From positions 11,004,724 through 11,068,723 of the forward strand of contig OY740776.1 in NCBI GenBank assembly GCA_963513935.1: 64,000 nucleotides of DNA. The letters run 5' to 3'. The position numbers and the translations under genes were made by a program. Within the stretch, counting starts at the first letter, position 1, and each line of letters starts with the position of its first letter. The DNA is from Aphrophora alni (taxonomy: Eukaryota > Arthropoda > Insecta > Hemiptera > Aphrophoridae). Positions 34,691-46,915 of this stretch are shown piece after piece. The notes under the pieces are model-generated. The model was not told the DNA's origin. It searched no databases and was given only the letters and a program-made list of their open reading frames with translations.

Positions 34691-35161
34691 CTTCGCTCCT
34701 ATAATTATAAAGTCATTTATTTATCTATCTATCAACCCTCTTCTCTTATTTGGATAATGATAATTGCTAGATATGTATGTGAATATGTAGATTAGATTAT
34801 TGGGGTATAAGGACTCAAGATCCTTGTATATCAACCTAGGCTTATTGTACACCTCAAGGACCTACTAGCAAGGCAAGCCGATACCTGTGGATTCGTTGAG
34901 GCTTGCGAGTTTTTGCCCGATGCTAGCATCAGAATCATCACCTGGTTGTGATGCTCTTCTCCTCGCCCCGAACCTTTCACATTCCAGGATGATATGTTTT
35001 GCAGTCTCTTTAGACTGTTTACATATCTCACAAACGCGATCACTATTGATGATTCGGAGTGTTAGCAGATGCTTCCTGAAGTGGCTGTATCTAGTGAGTA
35101 ATGCCATAACTTTGCAAACTGATAACCCTTTGAGTTTTCCTTTAGTGAAAGTTCCTTCCAA
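34690..35161 (-). pseudogene. LINE C-terminal tail fragment
   Basis: Minus frame 35161-34865: LLTRYSHFRKHLLTLRI, CEICKQSKETAKHIILECERF. This is the LINE C-terminal pattern LLTGHxxLRKHLxxLG and CxxCxxxxETxxHxxxxC. The RT and RNase H parts are absent. The 3' end near 34690-34735 shows a GATAGATAGATAAATAAATG-type simple tail. The opposite-strand frame at 34887-35174 is a shadow. Confidence 0.75.
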
Positions 35162-35811
35162 TCCCGCATCTTAAGAGTAGGGTTATGCTGGTCAAGCATC
35201 TCCTAGACTTGATAGGAGGACCGCTTCAGAAGCTATGAAACACCCTTGTATTCTTCAGAACGTCCTTTCTCAATTTGGTGATCTACTTGTTTCCTTCACC
35301 TAATGGCTTAATGGTAGCAATCATTGCCTTCACCCAACGCTTTGTTACATTGTTGAGGGAAGAAAGAACGAGAGTTCCTTTTTCCATTTTTGTGTGTTTT
35401 TCCCTCCCCCATTGCTCAACACTTTGGCTTTGATGTCATCCCTTCGATGGGCAGTAGTGAGATAAGTTCTCTTCACCTTTAGTCAGTTCAGTTGTCTAGT
35501 AGCATCGTCAAGTGAACCAGTGCCTGGATTATTCACAAGTTCATCTCTCTTTCCGAAATTATAGAACCTCTCTCTGTACCATTTCATCCAGCTCTTTATA
35601 CTATACAGCATTCTTGTATAGAAGCTTTATCAGTTACCAAGAGACAGATATATATTGCGGTGGATTGTCCACCGAAGGATGGGATCCCCAGTCCTCACGC
35701 CTAATGTGTTTGGTACTGCTGTTTACATTAAGTTTACTACTGTTATTATTGACTTACTTTTGTCTTTTTATTCCTTCAAGGACATCTACCTCACCCTGTT
35801 TGTTGTCATCG
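35162..35811. other. Flank of the 77-bp array, no gene supported
   Basis: Less AT-rich than average. The plus frame at 35512-35976 runs into the tandem array and has no recognised domain. Confidence 0.4.
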
Positions 35812-37203
35812 CCTTCACTTAACTCCACGTCTTCCTTGCCAGTTGCAACTCCCCTCTTCTCAGTTTGTCTCATTGTCATTCTCGGCTATCCTCACATAAC
35901 TCCACGTCTTCCTTGCCAGTTGCAACTCCCCTCTTCTCAGTTTGTCTCATTGTCATTCTCGGCTATCCTCACATAACTCCACGTCTTCCTTGTCAGTTGC
36001 AACTCCCCTCTTCTCAGTTTGTCTCATTGTCATTCTCGGCTATCCTCACATAACTCCACGTCTTCCTTGTCAGTTGCAACTCCCCTCTTCTCAGTTTGTC
36101 TCATTGTCATTCTCGGCTATCCTCACATAACTCCACGTCTTCCTTGTCAGTTGCAACTCCCCTCTTCTCAGTTTGTCTCATTGTCATTCTCGGCTATCCT
36201 CACATAACTCCACGTCTTCCTTGTCAGTTGCAACTCCCCTCTTCTCAGTTTGTCTCATTGTCATTCTCGGCTATCCTCACATAACTCCACGTCTTCCTTG
36301 TCAGTTGCAACTCCCCTCTTCTCAGTTTGTCTCATTGTTATTCTCGGCTATCCTCACATAACTCCACGTCTTCCTTGTCAGTTGCAACTCCCCTCTTCTC
36401 AGTTTGTCTCATTGTCATTCTCGGCTATCCTCACATAACTCCACGTCTTCCTTGCCAGTTGCAACTCCCCTCTTCTCAGTTTGCCTCATTGTCATTCTCG
36501 GCTATCCTCACATAACTCCACGTCTTCCTTGTCAGTTGCAACTCCCCTCTTCTCAGTTTGTCTCATTGTCATTCTCGGCTATCCTCACATAACTCCACGT
36601 CTTCCTTGTCAGTTGCAACTCCCCTCTTCTCAGTTTGTCTCATTGTCATTCTCGGCTATCCTCACATAACTCCACGTCTTCCTTGTCAGTTGCAACTCCC
36701 CTCTTCTCAGTTTGTCTCATTGTCATTCTCGGCTATCCTCACATAACTCCACGTCTTCCTTGTCAGTTGCAACTCCCCTCTTCTCAGTTTGTCTCATTGT
36801 CATTCTCGGCTATCCTCACATAACTCCACGTCTTCCTTGTCAGTTGCAACTCCCCTCTTCTCAGTTTGTCTCATTGTCATTCTCGGCTATCCTCACATAA
36901 CTCCACGTCTTCCTTGTCAGTTGCAACTCCCCTCTTCTCAGTTTGTCTCATTGTTATTCTCGGCTATCCTCACATAACTCCACGTCTTCCTTGTCAGTTG
37001 CAACTCCCCTCTTCTCAGTTTGTCTCATTGTCATTCTCGGCTATCCTCACATAACTCCACGTCTTCCTTGTCAGTTGCAACTCCCCTCTTCTCAGTTTGT
37101 CTCATTGTCATTCTCGGCTATCCTCACATAACTCCACGTCTTCCTTGCCAGTTGCAACTCCCCTCTTCTCAGTTTGCCTCATTGTCATTCTCGGCTATCC
37201 TCT
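35812..37203 (+). repeat. 77-bp tandem array, 18 copies
   Basis: The unit contains ACTCCACGTCTTCCTTG, CAACTCCCCTCTTCTCAG and TCATTGTCATTCTCGGCTAT. CCACGTC anchors recur every 77 bases from 35827 to 37136 with no indels. Differences are rare: GCC/GTC after CTTCCTT (units 1, 2, 9, 18), TGTTATTC (units 7 and 15), TTGCCTC (units 9 and 18). As 77 is not a multiple of three, the unit is read in all frames in turn, which generates a ladder of 62-codon frames that are not genes. Confidence 0.95.
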
Positions 37204-37444
37204 CCTTCTGTGTACCTGCGTATTCAAGAAGAGAAGCTTGAACTTTTGAAAATTTGAAGTATGGTACATTTTTAGGAGGTGATTTTCCATACTTCCCTTA
37301 TAATTAAAAAATTAAATTGGGTGTAGTCTAGGGCGTGTGAAAACCAATGCAGAACTAAAATTAAGTAAATAACTTGTGGAATTGATAAAACTTGCTGTTT
37401 TAGAAATGAGTTATTTTAATTTTAGTCCTGCATTGATATTTCTA

Positions 37445-38005
37445 CTCCTAGCTGGATCTATAGTTTTTTCATGTAGTCTTGGGTTAGATCCCTCTCTTTC
37501 ATATTTCCTATCAGGTGTCTGATTCTGACGTTATCAGAATATTCGAGGGCTTAGGGTTTTTACTTTTTTTACGATGTATGATGACAGAGAAGTATTTTTC
37601 TTTTAACTAACGGGGGGGGGTAAGGTAAGGTTAGGTTTAAATCGCCTCCCACAAAATGCACAAAGCTTCATATTTTCGAAGCCCCTTTCGAGGGCTTGGG
37701 GTTTTTACTTTTTTTTACGAGGCTATGATAACCGAGAAGTATTGTGCTTTTAACCAACGGGGGGGGGGGGGTAAGATTAAGTTAGGTTAGGTTTGGTTTA
37801 AATCGCCTCCAATAAAATACACAAAGCTTCATATTTTCGAAGCGCCTTTGAAGATGTAAAAGAGTAGGTTTAGAAAAAAATACCCAAGAATTAAAAAAAG
37901 TCTTAAAATGGAGTTTTCTGTGTGTAATTTTTAATTAGCTGCCATATTGGAAAAGAAGGTTCTAACCCAAGACTAAATGAATGTTATAGATCCAGCTAGG
38001 ATCTA
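37445..38005. repeat. TATTAGAGTATT-family copies in inverted pair with a tandem duplication
   Basis: 37448-37490 (CTAGCTGGATCTATAG..TTGGGTTAGATCC) recurs inverted at 37965-38003. Between them, about 147 bp are duplicated in tandem (37546-37692 and about 37693-37851), each with a G-run, a short TTAGG-like tract and TCATATTTTCGAAGC. Confidence 0.6.
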
Positions 38006-39273
38006 ACACACCTGTACTCACTATATTGAGCCCCGGAGGGTGCTCTCTCCTTTGGGGAATTACCGGATGCACTGTTGATCCTCTTCCCCTAGACTATACT
38101 TACATGCAGGTGTGTGTGTGATAGTAAACAATTTGGAGGTCCCCAATTTGTAAACACGGTATTACGAATTGTTAAACAAAAAATTCAATCAGTAAATTTT
38201 TCCCAGTATAACCTCTTATCTGCCAGATCTATAATGCCTCTAAGTAGCTCATTTTTTGACAGTTTAGAATTTTCATACCTTGAAGAATCATAAAACATAA
38301 GAGTTATAGGCCTATAACTAAAAAAAGATACTTGTGAAAAACATAACCTAAAAAATATGATTTTTTTTTTAAACAGCAATAATTACTTTTGTTACAGTAA
38401 ATAAATTTGTATTTCATATAACAAATAAGCTTGGTTTAACAATTAGTTGAATATGATTTGAAACAAGTTGATTTGCACCATCTTAGTACTTTCCCAGCCC
38501 TATAAAACAATGCAACACAAGCATAATCTAATTCCCAAAAGTCTGCTTCTTGGATCTTGTAGGAAATGTTAAATTCTATTGGTAGAACAATTTCCCAGTA
38601 GGGTAAGTTTGTTTAGAACAGTTGTTACACAGCTTTTCTAAAACTCGTAATTGTGTACATCACTACTTTCCTGTCGTCGGCTAGGTAGATATGTATACAA
38701 TCCTCTCCTCTCGCTAAAATTCCCTGTAAAATCTAGTAACTAGACTATATATTATGAATATCACATTTTTTTGGGAAGTCAGGATTCGAAATTACATTTC
38801 TGACAATAACTTCACTATTTGTCTTCGTAGGGTTGGTAGGCCTACGTGTAGAATTAAAATATAACAAATTTTCATGTAAGTTAATGTGTTACAAGTTGAA
38901 TATCATACGATATGTGGAAAACCCTATTTAAAGTGGCCACAATTTCGGTATTTTAAGTTAGATTTGACTGAATTTAAATAACGTTCTATATAAATTTTTT
39001 TTTGGTTTTCTGAGACCATGAAATAAAAAGTTCAGTCAAAAACCGAAGGTCCTTTTACGATTAATAAACTTACCCGATACTCCATAAGTGAAAAAGGTAG
39101 GATTATTTCAAAATGCCAGCCTTTTAAACTATTCTATGAAAATTCCTTTTTATCTTGGACCTTTGTGCAGCTTTGTGATTTGTAAATATAATTTAAAAAA
39201 TCAACATCAGCAAACTATGCATATTGAAAATTCAAAAAATTTAAAATGAACCATTTTATGTCTGCATAGCTAT
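38006..39273. other. AT-rich stretch without a gene
   Basis: One GC-richer patch (38028-38090). The minus 64-codon frame at 38185-38379 has no recognisable content. Confidence 0.4.
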
Positions 39274-39580
39274 TCTGAAAGTAAGTTTTACTGAAATAGT
39301 TTTACTTTCTAAGTAAGTTTTACTGAAATAGTTTTACTTTCTAAGTAAGTTTTACTGAAGTAGTTTTACTTTCTAAGTAAGTTTTACTGAAATAGTTTTA
39401 CTTTCTAAGTAAGTTTTACTGAAGTAGTTTTACTTTCTAAGTAAGTTTTACTGAAGTAGTTTTACTTTGAAAGTAAGTTTTACTGAAGTAGATTTACTCT
39501 GAAAGAAATTTTTTGAAGTAGATTTATTCTGATTGTAAATTTTACTGAAATAATTTTACTCTGTAAGTTTTACTGAAGTT
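39274..39580 (+). repeat. 32-bp satellite, left block
   Basis: The monomer GTAAGTTTTACTGAARTAGT plus TTTACTTTCTAA is repeated with few changes, then decays to the right. Confidence 0.9.
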
Positions 39581-39841
39581 AAAAAACAAAGACCAGAGCA
39601 CTGTGGTGACAATATATACACTGTCAAAAGTCCCTTACCACACTTGGGAATAAACAAAAAACAAACTTTTTGTCAAAAGTAAAATGTTTATTCTTTATCA
39701 AGATTCCCTCTGAAGATGACAACTTTGTTGTTGTAATAGCTATAAGGGTCTAATAGGAATAAACATTTTACTTTTGACAAAAAGTTTGTTTTCTGTTATT
39801 TTATTTATTCCCAAGTGTGTTAAGGGACTTTTGAAAGTGTA
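39581..39841 (+). mobile_element. Fold-back element inserted in the 32-bp satellite
   Basis: Inverted arms 39617-39695 and about 39752-39841 (TACACTGTCAAAAGTCCC against GGGACTTTTGAAAGTGTA; CAAACTTTTTGTCAAAAG against its inverse). TTTACTGAAGTT at 39569-39580 and 39842-39853 is a 12-bp flanking repeat. Since the host is a related satellite the match could be partly intrinsic, but GAAGTT rather than the usual GAAGTA on both sides supports a true duplication. Confidence 0.8.
39706..39748 (+). ncRNA. Hammerhead-ribozyme-like motif with one core change
   Basis: CCCT, core CTGAAGA (39710-39716), extra T, hairpin GACAAC-TTT-GTTGTT, GTAA in place of GAAA, hairpin TAGCTA, T, A, then AGGG pairing with CCCT. 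All three stems form. The A-to-T change in the second core should abolish activity if the homology is right. Confidence 0.5.
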
Positions 39842-41172
39842 TTTACTGAAGTTGTTTACTCTGAAAGTAAGTTTTACTGCAATAGTTTTACTTTCTAAGT
39901 AAGTTTTACTGAAATAGTTTCACTTACTCTGTAAGTTTTACTGAAGTAGATTTACTCTGAAAGTAATTTTTTGAAGTAGATTTATTCTGATTGTAAATTT
40001 TACTGAAATAATTTTACTTTGAATGTAAGTTTTACAGTAATAGTTTTACTTTCTACGTAAGTTTTACTGAAGTAGATTTACTTTGAATGTAAGTTTTACA
40101 GAAATAGTTTTACTTTCTACGTAAGTTTTACTGAAGTAGATTTACTTTGAATGTAAGTTTTACAGAAATAGTTTTACTTTCTACGTAAGTTTTACTGAAG
40201 TAGATTTACTTTGAATGTAAGTTTTACTGAAATAGTTTTACTTTCTACGTAAGTTTTACTGAAGTAGATTTACTTTGAATGTAAGTTTTACAGAAATAGT
40301 TTTACTTTCTACGTAAGTTTTACTGAAGTAGATTTACTTTGAATGTAAGTTTTACTGAAATAGTTTTACTTTCTACGTAAGTTTTACTGAAGTAGATTTA
40401 CTTTGAATGTAAGTTTTACAGAAATAGTTTTACTTTCTACGTAAGTTTTACTGAAGTAGATTTACTTTGAAAGTAAGTTTTACTGAAATAGTTTTACTTT
40501 CTACGTAAGTTTTACTGAAGTAGATTTACTTTGAATGTAAGTTTTACTGAAATAGTTTTACTTTCTACGTAAGTTTTACTGAAGTAGATTTACTTTGAAA
40601 GTAAGTTTTACTGAAATAGTTTTACTTTCTACGTAAGTTTTACTGAAGTAGATTTACTTTGAATGTAAGTTTTACAGAAATAGTTTTACTTTCTACGTAA
40701 GTTTTACTGAAGTAGATTTACTTTGAAAGTAAGTTTTACTGAAATAGTTTTACTTTCTACGTAAGTTTTACTGAAGTAGATTTACTTTGAATGTAAGTTT
40801 TACAGAAATAGTTTTACTTTCTACGTAAGTTTTACTGAAGTAGATTTACTTTGAAAGTAAGTTTTACTGAAATAGTTTTACTTTCTACGTAAGTTTTACT
40901 GAAGTAGATTTACTTTGAAAGTAAGTTTTACTGAAATAGTTTTACTATCTACGTAAGTTTTACTGAAGTAGATTTACTTTGAAAGTAAGTTTTACTGAAA
41001 TAGTTTTACTTTCTACGTAAGTTTAACTGAAGTAGATTTACTTTGAAAGTAAGTTTTACTGAAATAGTTTTACTTTCTACGTAAGTTTAACTGAAGTAGA
41101 TTTACTTTGAAAGTAAATTTTACTGAAATAGTTTTACTTTCTACGTAAGTTTTACTGAAGTAATTTACTCTG
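39842..41172 (+). repeat. 32/64-bp satellite, right block
   Basis: After a decayed start, two 32-bp monomer types alternate: GTAAGTTTTACTGAAGTAGA plus TTTACTTTGAAT, and GTAAGTTTTACWGAAATAGT plus TTTACTTTCTAC, giving a 64-bp higher-order unit repeated about 18 times with few changes. Confidence 0.95.
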
Positions 41173-43580
41173 AAACCAACGAGCAGATTTTGAAGTATTA
41201 GTTTAATGAATCGGTGAGATAAGTTGAACGTAACCTAAAAAATTAAATCGTAATATGTATTTTCTTACGGCAGCTACCCCCCTCCCATTTTGAACTATCG
41301 AAAGAACGATAAAATCGTAGAGATATGAACAAATATCTCTCATCATCACACAGACATGAAGTAATTGCAAAAAACTCTTTTTTTTACTCAAAATTAATAT
41401 CCGTAAAAACTGGACATCGATTTTGTATCTCATCATATAACTTTCTGTAACTGGGTAAATTTAAATGAAAAAGCATTACTTGGTATTTTCCACACGGATG
41501 GTTTCATTCATCTTTTTATATTTCAGAAAAATTTTAACGAAATCGGTAGAGCAGAATTTGAGTTATAACAGCTTCGTTACGTACGTTTGAAGAGTTGACG
41601 AAATACGCTTTGTTCGGTTACTTAAGGGATTTTAACAAAATTTTGAGAAAATCGTAAATTTCTTTTTTTCTTCTCCTGGCTACTATCCCAAATTTTGAGT
41701 TATCAAAAAATGCAAAAAAACTTCCGCGATTTGACCAAAACACGCCTACATAATAAATTTGATTAAAATCTGTAGTTTGGGTTTTAAATAAATAAAAAGA
41801 CAGACATCATTTCGAAAATTAGAGGATATCAACGGTTATATTCGAAAAAATTGACAATTTTTTTCGAGCTTGCAAAACTTTTTCTATACTTCTTACATTT
41901 TGGGGAAATAAATAAATTTGAAAATCGCTTTTGTAAATATTAATAATAACTGCAAATATTTTATTTTTTAATTTTTCATTATTCTTTTAAAAATTATAAA
42001 TATTATTTAAAGATTGAATTAAAAGAAAAACACGAACAGCTTTTCTCTGTTGAAAACCACTTACCCTGGTTTTCCAAAATAAAATCATTAATAACACTGT
42101 GAATGGGATGTGTAGAGGGTATTTTCTTATTCGGGAGCCCGGGAGCTCCTGGGAGGGTAGCGGGAGTTGCTAGGGGTAACAGGGTGGGTGTCAGCTGCCA
42201 GTCGAAGGGATGATAGTAAAGTGTGAACAACCCTTGTATTTAAGGTAAGATTTAACCTTTTGTTTACTTCAATGCTATGATTTTTTCGTCTCGTGTCAAA
42301 ACATTTGTTTTTTTCATTGTTGGATTGTCGCTTTATGCGTGCAAATTGAGAGCGGGATTTTATACGTTCTCAATTATAAAAGAAAAGTACGCAAATATCC
42401 GTTTTGTGTTAATTTATGTAAAATTCCCCCCCCCCGTGTATATAGTAGATATTTATTTCGATTATTGTAGGTTATAACTCAAACACGCTTCAACAGATTT
42501 TAGTGAAATTTAATACATTCCCTTTAACCGAGCATTTTAGATAGGTTTACCCACCCTACACCCAAAATAGGCTTAGGATGAAATTTTTTTTATTTTTAAA
42601 TAATTTACTTACAATATATTTTGTGTTTTGTCTAGATTTCAAAATTTTTTCGCTTTTGTCCAAACATATTTCACGAAGACTTCAATTATGATAAACCAAC
42701 GAACTACGTTAACAAGTTTCAAAATGGCCGTCATTGTCTTAAGAGGGAAACGAACATAGTTTTTAAAAAAATTTAAATTATACAAATTTTAATTTAAACG
42801 AAAACATTCCAAGGTTTGTCACAGAGTAATGGGTAAAATTAATGCACTAACTTTCTCACACGCCCATCTGAAATTCTTCCATATCTCCGCAAAAACTTCT
42901 GTGCTGTTTTTAAGCGGGAAAATGTAACTTTTTATTGAGTCTAAAATGTACTTCTTATCAAATTTTTTGTATAATTATTATATTTAAATAGAGCTTAGGC
43001 TCACTTCGCTTATGCTATAGATGCATGTACACGTAAACGAGAGCAAGGTTGACTTTAGTTTTTTTTTTTTCAAAACTTCACGTTTGAATGAAATCGGTAT
43101 TGCCTATTTTGAAATATGCGTCTTCATGTAACAGATACATAACAGTCAGGTCTTCAGTTGGATTATAACAGTTACATGTACGTTTTGTTTTTGTTTTTTA
43201 CCGATCATTCTTACCGGCATTTTTAGTGAAGCGGCGTAGCTACAGGTACGTTTTGTTTGGGTAGTTTTAGTTTTACCAAAATCCTTAGAACCGAATTTGA
43301 GAAAAATCGAAGTTTGGTCTTCAACGAAGTGGGTGGAAGATATTGAAATAATGTGTTATCGAACAAAATTTAAACTTTTTAAAAAACTGTTGGGAATATG
43401 GCAAAAATATATTTCATTGCAATCTGTCTAGTCGTTTTTTATGAATAGCATTTTTTAAATAAAAGGGTTATGAACGTGTTAAAACCGCACGATTTAGGGC
43501 CCGTAGGAACAGTTGAAGCCTTTTAAGCGGTAGTTTAATCGTACAGACAGACAGGAGTTAAAATTATAACGGCCTTGGTT
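41173..43580. other. Gene-poor stretch
   Basis: A GC-rich patch at 42125-42190 contains GGGAGCCCGGGAGCTCCTGG. The minus 75-codon frame there (42003-42230) has no recognised domain. The phrase TTTCAAAATGGCCGTCATT (42717) recurs elsewhere as dispersed repeat. Confidence 0.4.
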
Positions 43581-43589
43581 TTACCTACA

Positions 43590-44040
43590 GTACACCCAAT
43601 AAAGAGAAATCATTGAAAATGCAATCTCACAAAACTGCTTTCAAAACTCTACGCATTTCTCATTGTGTGGTTAAATTAAGTTGTATTCATCATACAAAAA
43701 ACTATAATATATGATTTAGCATTGCAATTTAATTTCAAATCTAAATATTCTTTTTCCATATCTGTAAATCACCCCGGGTTCAAGGGGGGGGGGGGATATC
43801 TGACACTTTATTTGGCCTAGCGTCAACATATTAATTTTTCGTCAAATAAACATACATATTTGTAATAATCCATAATTTTTGCCCCTGTCATTTTTCTGTT
43901 ACAGCTATTTTTTTTCTTGTATGTGGGACAAATACAAAGAATATAAATGCAAAGTTTGAAATATAGGATTTATCGTCTTGTCTGTGTAGACTGATTGCGA
44001 GTTGCGACTTACAGACAGACAGACAAGCGTGAAATTGTTT
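43590..44040 (-). repeat. Dispersed repeat family D, inverted copy
   Basis: Reverse complement of 61630-62060: AATGAGAAATGCGTAG, ATTTGAAATTAAATTGC, GTGTCAGATAT, ATAAATCCTATATTTCAAA, GCAATCAGTCTACACAGAC and CTGTCTGTCTGTAAGTCGCA all match in order. Another copy is at 56120-56430. No coding capacity seen. Confidence 0.75.
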
Positions 44041-44586
44041 CCAAAAATTTCAATTCGTTGCCAATTATGATGAAACTTTTTTATAAAATTTTGTTTAAAC
44101 AATATTTATACTTTTATATTTAGAAAGGTCTAAACTTGGTTTACATTTATCATAAACTTGTAAACTGCACTTGTTTTAAAATGAGTTTTCTATGAGGAAG
44201 GTTGATGTTAGTTTCATTTTTTTAAAAATAATTCTTGTACTGTAAAATTCTATTTTTGTAAATTTTACAGACTGATTGAATTAATTTTCACTTTTTACAA
44301 AAATTTCAACGTAATCTATAGAGCCAATTTGGAGATAATGAGTATTTTTAAATACCTTCATAGCAGAGTTTAAAACGTTTTAGGCTAAGAGGCTACTTAG
44401 AAAAAAATTGTTCAAAATCGTTTATAACTGATTTTTTAAATCGTAATTTTGGGTTATTTTCATATTGTAGCAACCAAAAAAAAATTTAGAAATATAAAAA
44501 AACTCAAAATTTTGCCAAAATATGCCTACATACCAAATTTCCTTAAAATTGGTTCATTCTATATTAACAATAATAGAAAAGACTTA
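44041..44586. other. AT-rich stretch without a gene
   Basis: Nothing recognised. The 62-codon frame at 44449-44637 enters the satellite. Confidence 0.4.
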
Positions 44587-46915
44587 ACTAGTCTTGTTAT
44601 ACAAATTTTTCTTCCATATTTTTCTAACTTAGGTTAGATTAGGTTAAGTTAGGTTAAGTTAAGTTAGGTCAGTTAACAGTTCAACACAATAATAATTTTT
44701 ATTACTAGTCTTGTTATACTAAATTTTCTTCCATATTTTTCAAACTTAGGTTAGGTTAGGTTAGTTAGGTTAGGTTAGGTTAGGTAACAGTTCAAGACAA
44801 TAATAATTTTTATTACTAGTCTTGTTATACAATATGTTCTTCCATATTTTTCTAACTTAGGTTTGGTTAGGTTAGGTAACAGTTCAAGACAATAATATTT
44901 TTTATTATTAGTCTTGTTATACTAAATCTTCTTCAATATTTTTCTAACTTAGGTTAGGTTAGGTTAGGTTAGGTTAGTTAACAGTTCAACACAATAATAA
45001 TTTTTATTACTAGTCTTGTTATACTAAATCTTCTTCAATATTTTTCTAACTTAGGTTAGGTTAGGTTAGGTTAGTTAGATTAGGTTAGTTAACAGTTCAA
45101 GACAATAATAATTTTTATTACTAGTCTTGTTATACTAAATTTTCTTCCATATTTTTCTAACTTAAGTTAGGTTAGGTTAGTTAGGTTATGTTAGGTTAGG
45201 TAACAGTTCAACACAATAATAATTTTTATTACTAGTCTTGTTATACAATATTTTCTTCCATATTTTTCTAACTTAGGTTTGGTTAGGTTAGGTTAGGTTA
45301 GGTAACAGTTCAAGACAATAATAATTTTTATTATTAGTCTTGTTATAGGCCTACAATATGTTCTTCCATATTTTTCTAACTTAGGTTAGGTTAGGTTAGG
45401 TAACAGTTCAAGACAATAATAATTTTTATTACTAGTCTTGTTATACAATATGTTCTTCCATATTTTTCTAACTTAGGTTTGGTTAGGTTAGGTTAAGTTA
45501 AGTTAGGTTAGGTAACAGTTCAACACAATAATAATTTTTATTACTAGTCTTGTTATACTAAATCTTCGTCCATATTTTTCAAACTTAGGTTAGGTTAAGT
45601 TAAGTCAGGTTAGGTTAGGTTAGGTAACAGTTCAACACAATAATAATTTTTATTACTAGTCTTGTTATACTAAATTTTCTTCCATATTTTTCTAACTTAG
45701 GTTAGGTTAAGTTAAGTTAGGTTAGGTTAGGTTAGGTAACAGTTTAACACAATAATAATTTTTATTACTAGTCTTGTTATACAAATTGTTCTTCCATATT
45801 TTTCTAACTTAGGTTAGGTTAAGTTAAGTCAGGTTAGGATAGGTTAGGTTAGGTTAGGTTAGTTAACAGTTCAACACAATAATAATTTTTATTACTAGTC
45901 TTGTTATACTAAATATTCTTCCATATTTTTCTAACTTAGGTTTGGTTAGGTTAGGTTAGGTTAGGTAACAGTTCAAGACAATAATAATTTTTATTACTAG
46001 TCTTGTTATACAATATTTTCTTCCATATTTTTCTAACTTAGGTTTGGTTAGGTTAGGTTAGGTTAGGTTAGGTAACAGTTCAAGACAATAATAATTTTTA
46101 TTACTAGTCTTGTTATAGGCCTACAATATGTTCTTCCATATTTTTCTAACTTAGGTTTGGTTAGGTTAGGTAACCGTTCAAGACAATAATAATTTTTATT
46201 AGGTACTAGTCTTGTTATACAATATTTTCTTCCATATTTTTCTAACTTAGATTTGGTTAGGTTAGGTAACAGTTCAAGACAATACTAATTTTTATTACTA
46301 GTCTTGTTATACAATATTTTCTTCCATATTTTTCTAACTTAGGTTTGGTTAGGTTAGGTTAAGTTAAGTCAGGTTAGGTTAGGTTAGGTAACAGTTCAAC
46401 ACAATAATAATTTTTATTACTAGTCTTGTTATACTAAATTTTCTTCCATATTTTTCTAACTTAGGTTAGGTTAAGTTAAGTTAGGTTAGGTTAGGTTAGG
46501 TTAGGTTAGGTAACAGTTTAACACAATAATAATTTTTATTACTAGTCTTGTTATACAAATTGTTCTTCCATATTTTTCTAACTTAGGTTGGGTTAAGTTA
46601 AGTCAGGTTAGGATAGGTTAGGTTAGGTTAGGTTAGTTAACAGTTCAACACAATAATAATTTTTATTACTAGTCTTGTTATACTAAATATTCTTCCATAT
46701 TTTTCTAACTTAGGTTAGGTTAAGTTAAGTCAGGTTAGGATAGGTTAGGTTAGGTTAGGTTAGTTAACAGTTCAACACAATAATAATTTTTATTACTAGT
46801 CTTGTTATACTAAATATTCTTTCATATTTATCTAACTTAGGTTAAGTTAAGTTAAGTTAGGTGAGGTTAAGTTAAGTTGGGTTAGATTAGGTTAGGTTAG
46901 GTTAGGTAACAGTTC
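44587..46915 (+). repeat. Satellite with a TTAGG tract in every unit, about 21 copies
   Basis: Each unit reads TACTAGTCTTGTTATAC, TTCTTCCATATTTTTCTAAC, a TTAGG run with TTAAG/TCAGG variants, then GTAACAGTTCAACACAATAA plus TAATTTTTAT. Anchors TAGTCTTGTTAT are found from 44589 to 46797 at spacings of 92-128 bp. Length variation is almost all in the TTAGG run. A block starting 45657 is repeated at 46421 (offset about 764-774), a higher-order duplication of several units. Confidence 0.95.

Noticed and set aside
35865..37241. A ladder of near-identical 62-73-codon frames
   Set aside because: They are the same 77-bp repeat read in rotating frames; each ends at the TAA of the unit. No start context, no homology, no constraint on codon positions.
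44587..46915. Possible CRISPR-like repeat-spacer array
   Set aside because: Unit length varies only through TTAGG runs, the rest of each unit is uniform rather than unique spacers, and the DNA is eukaryotic.
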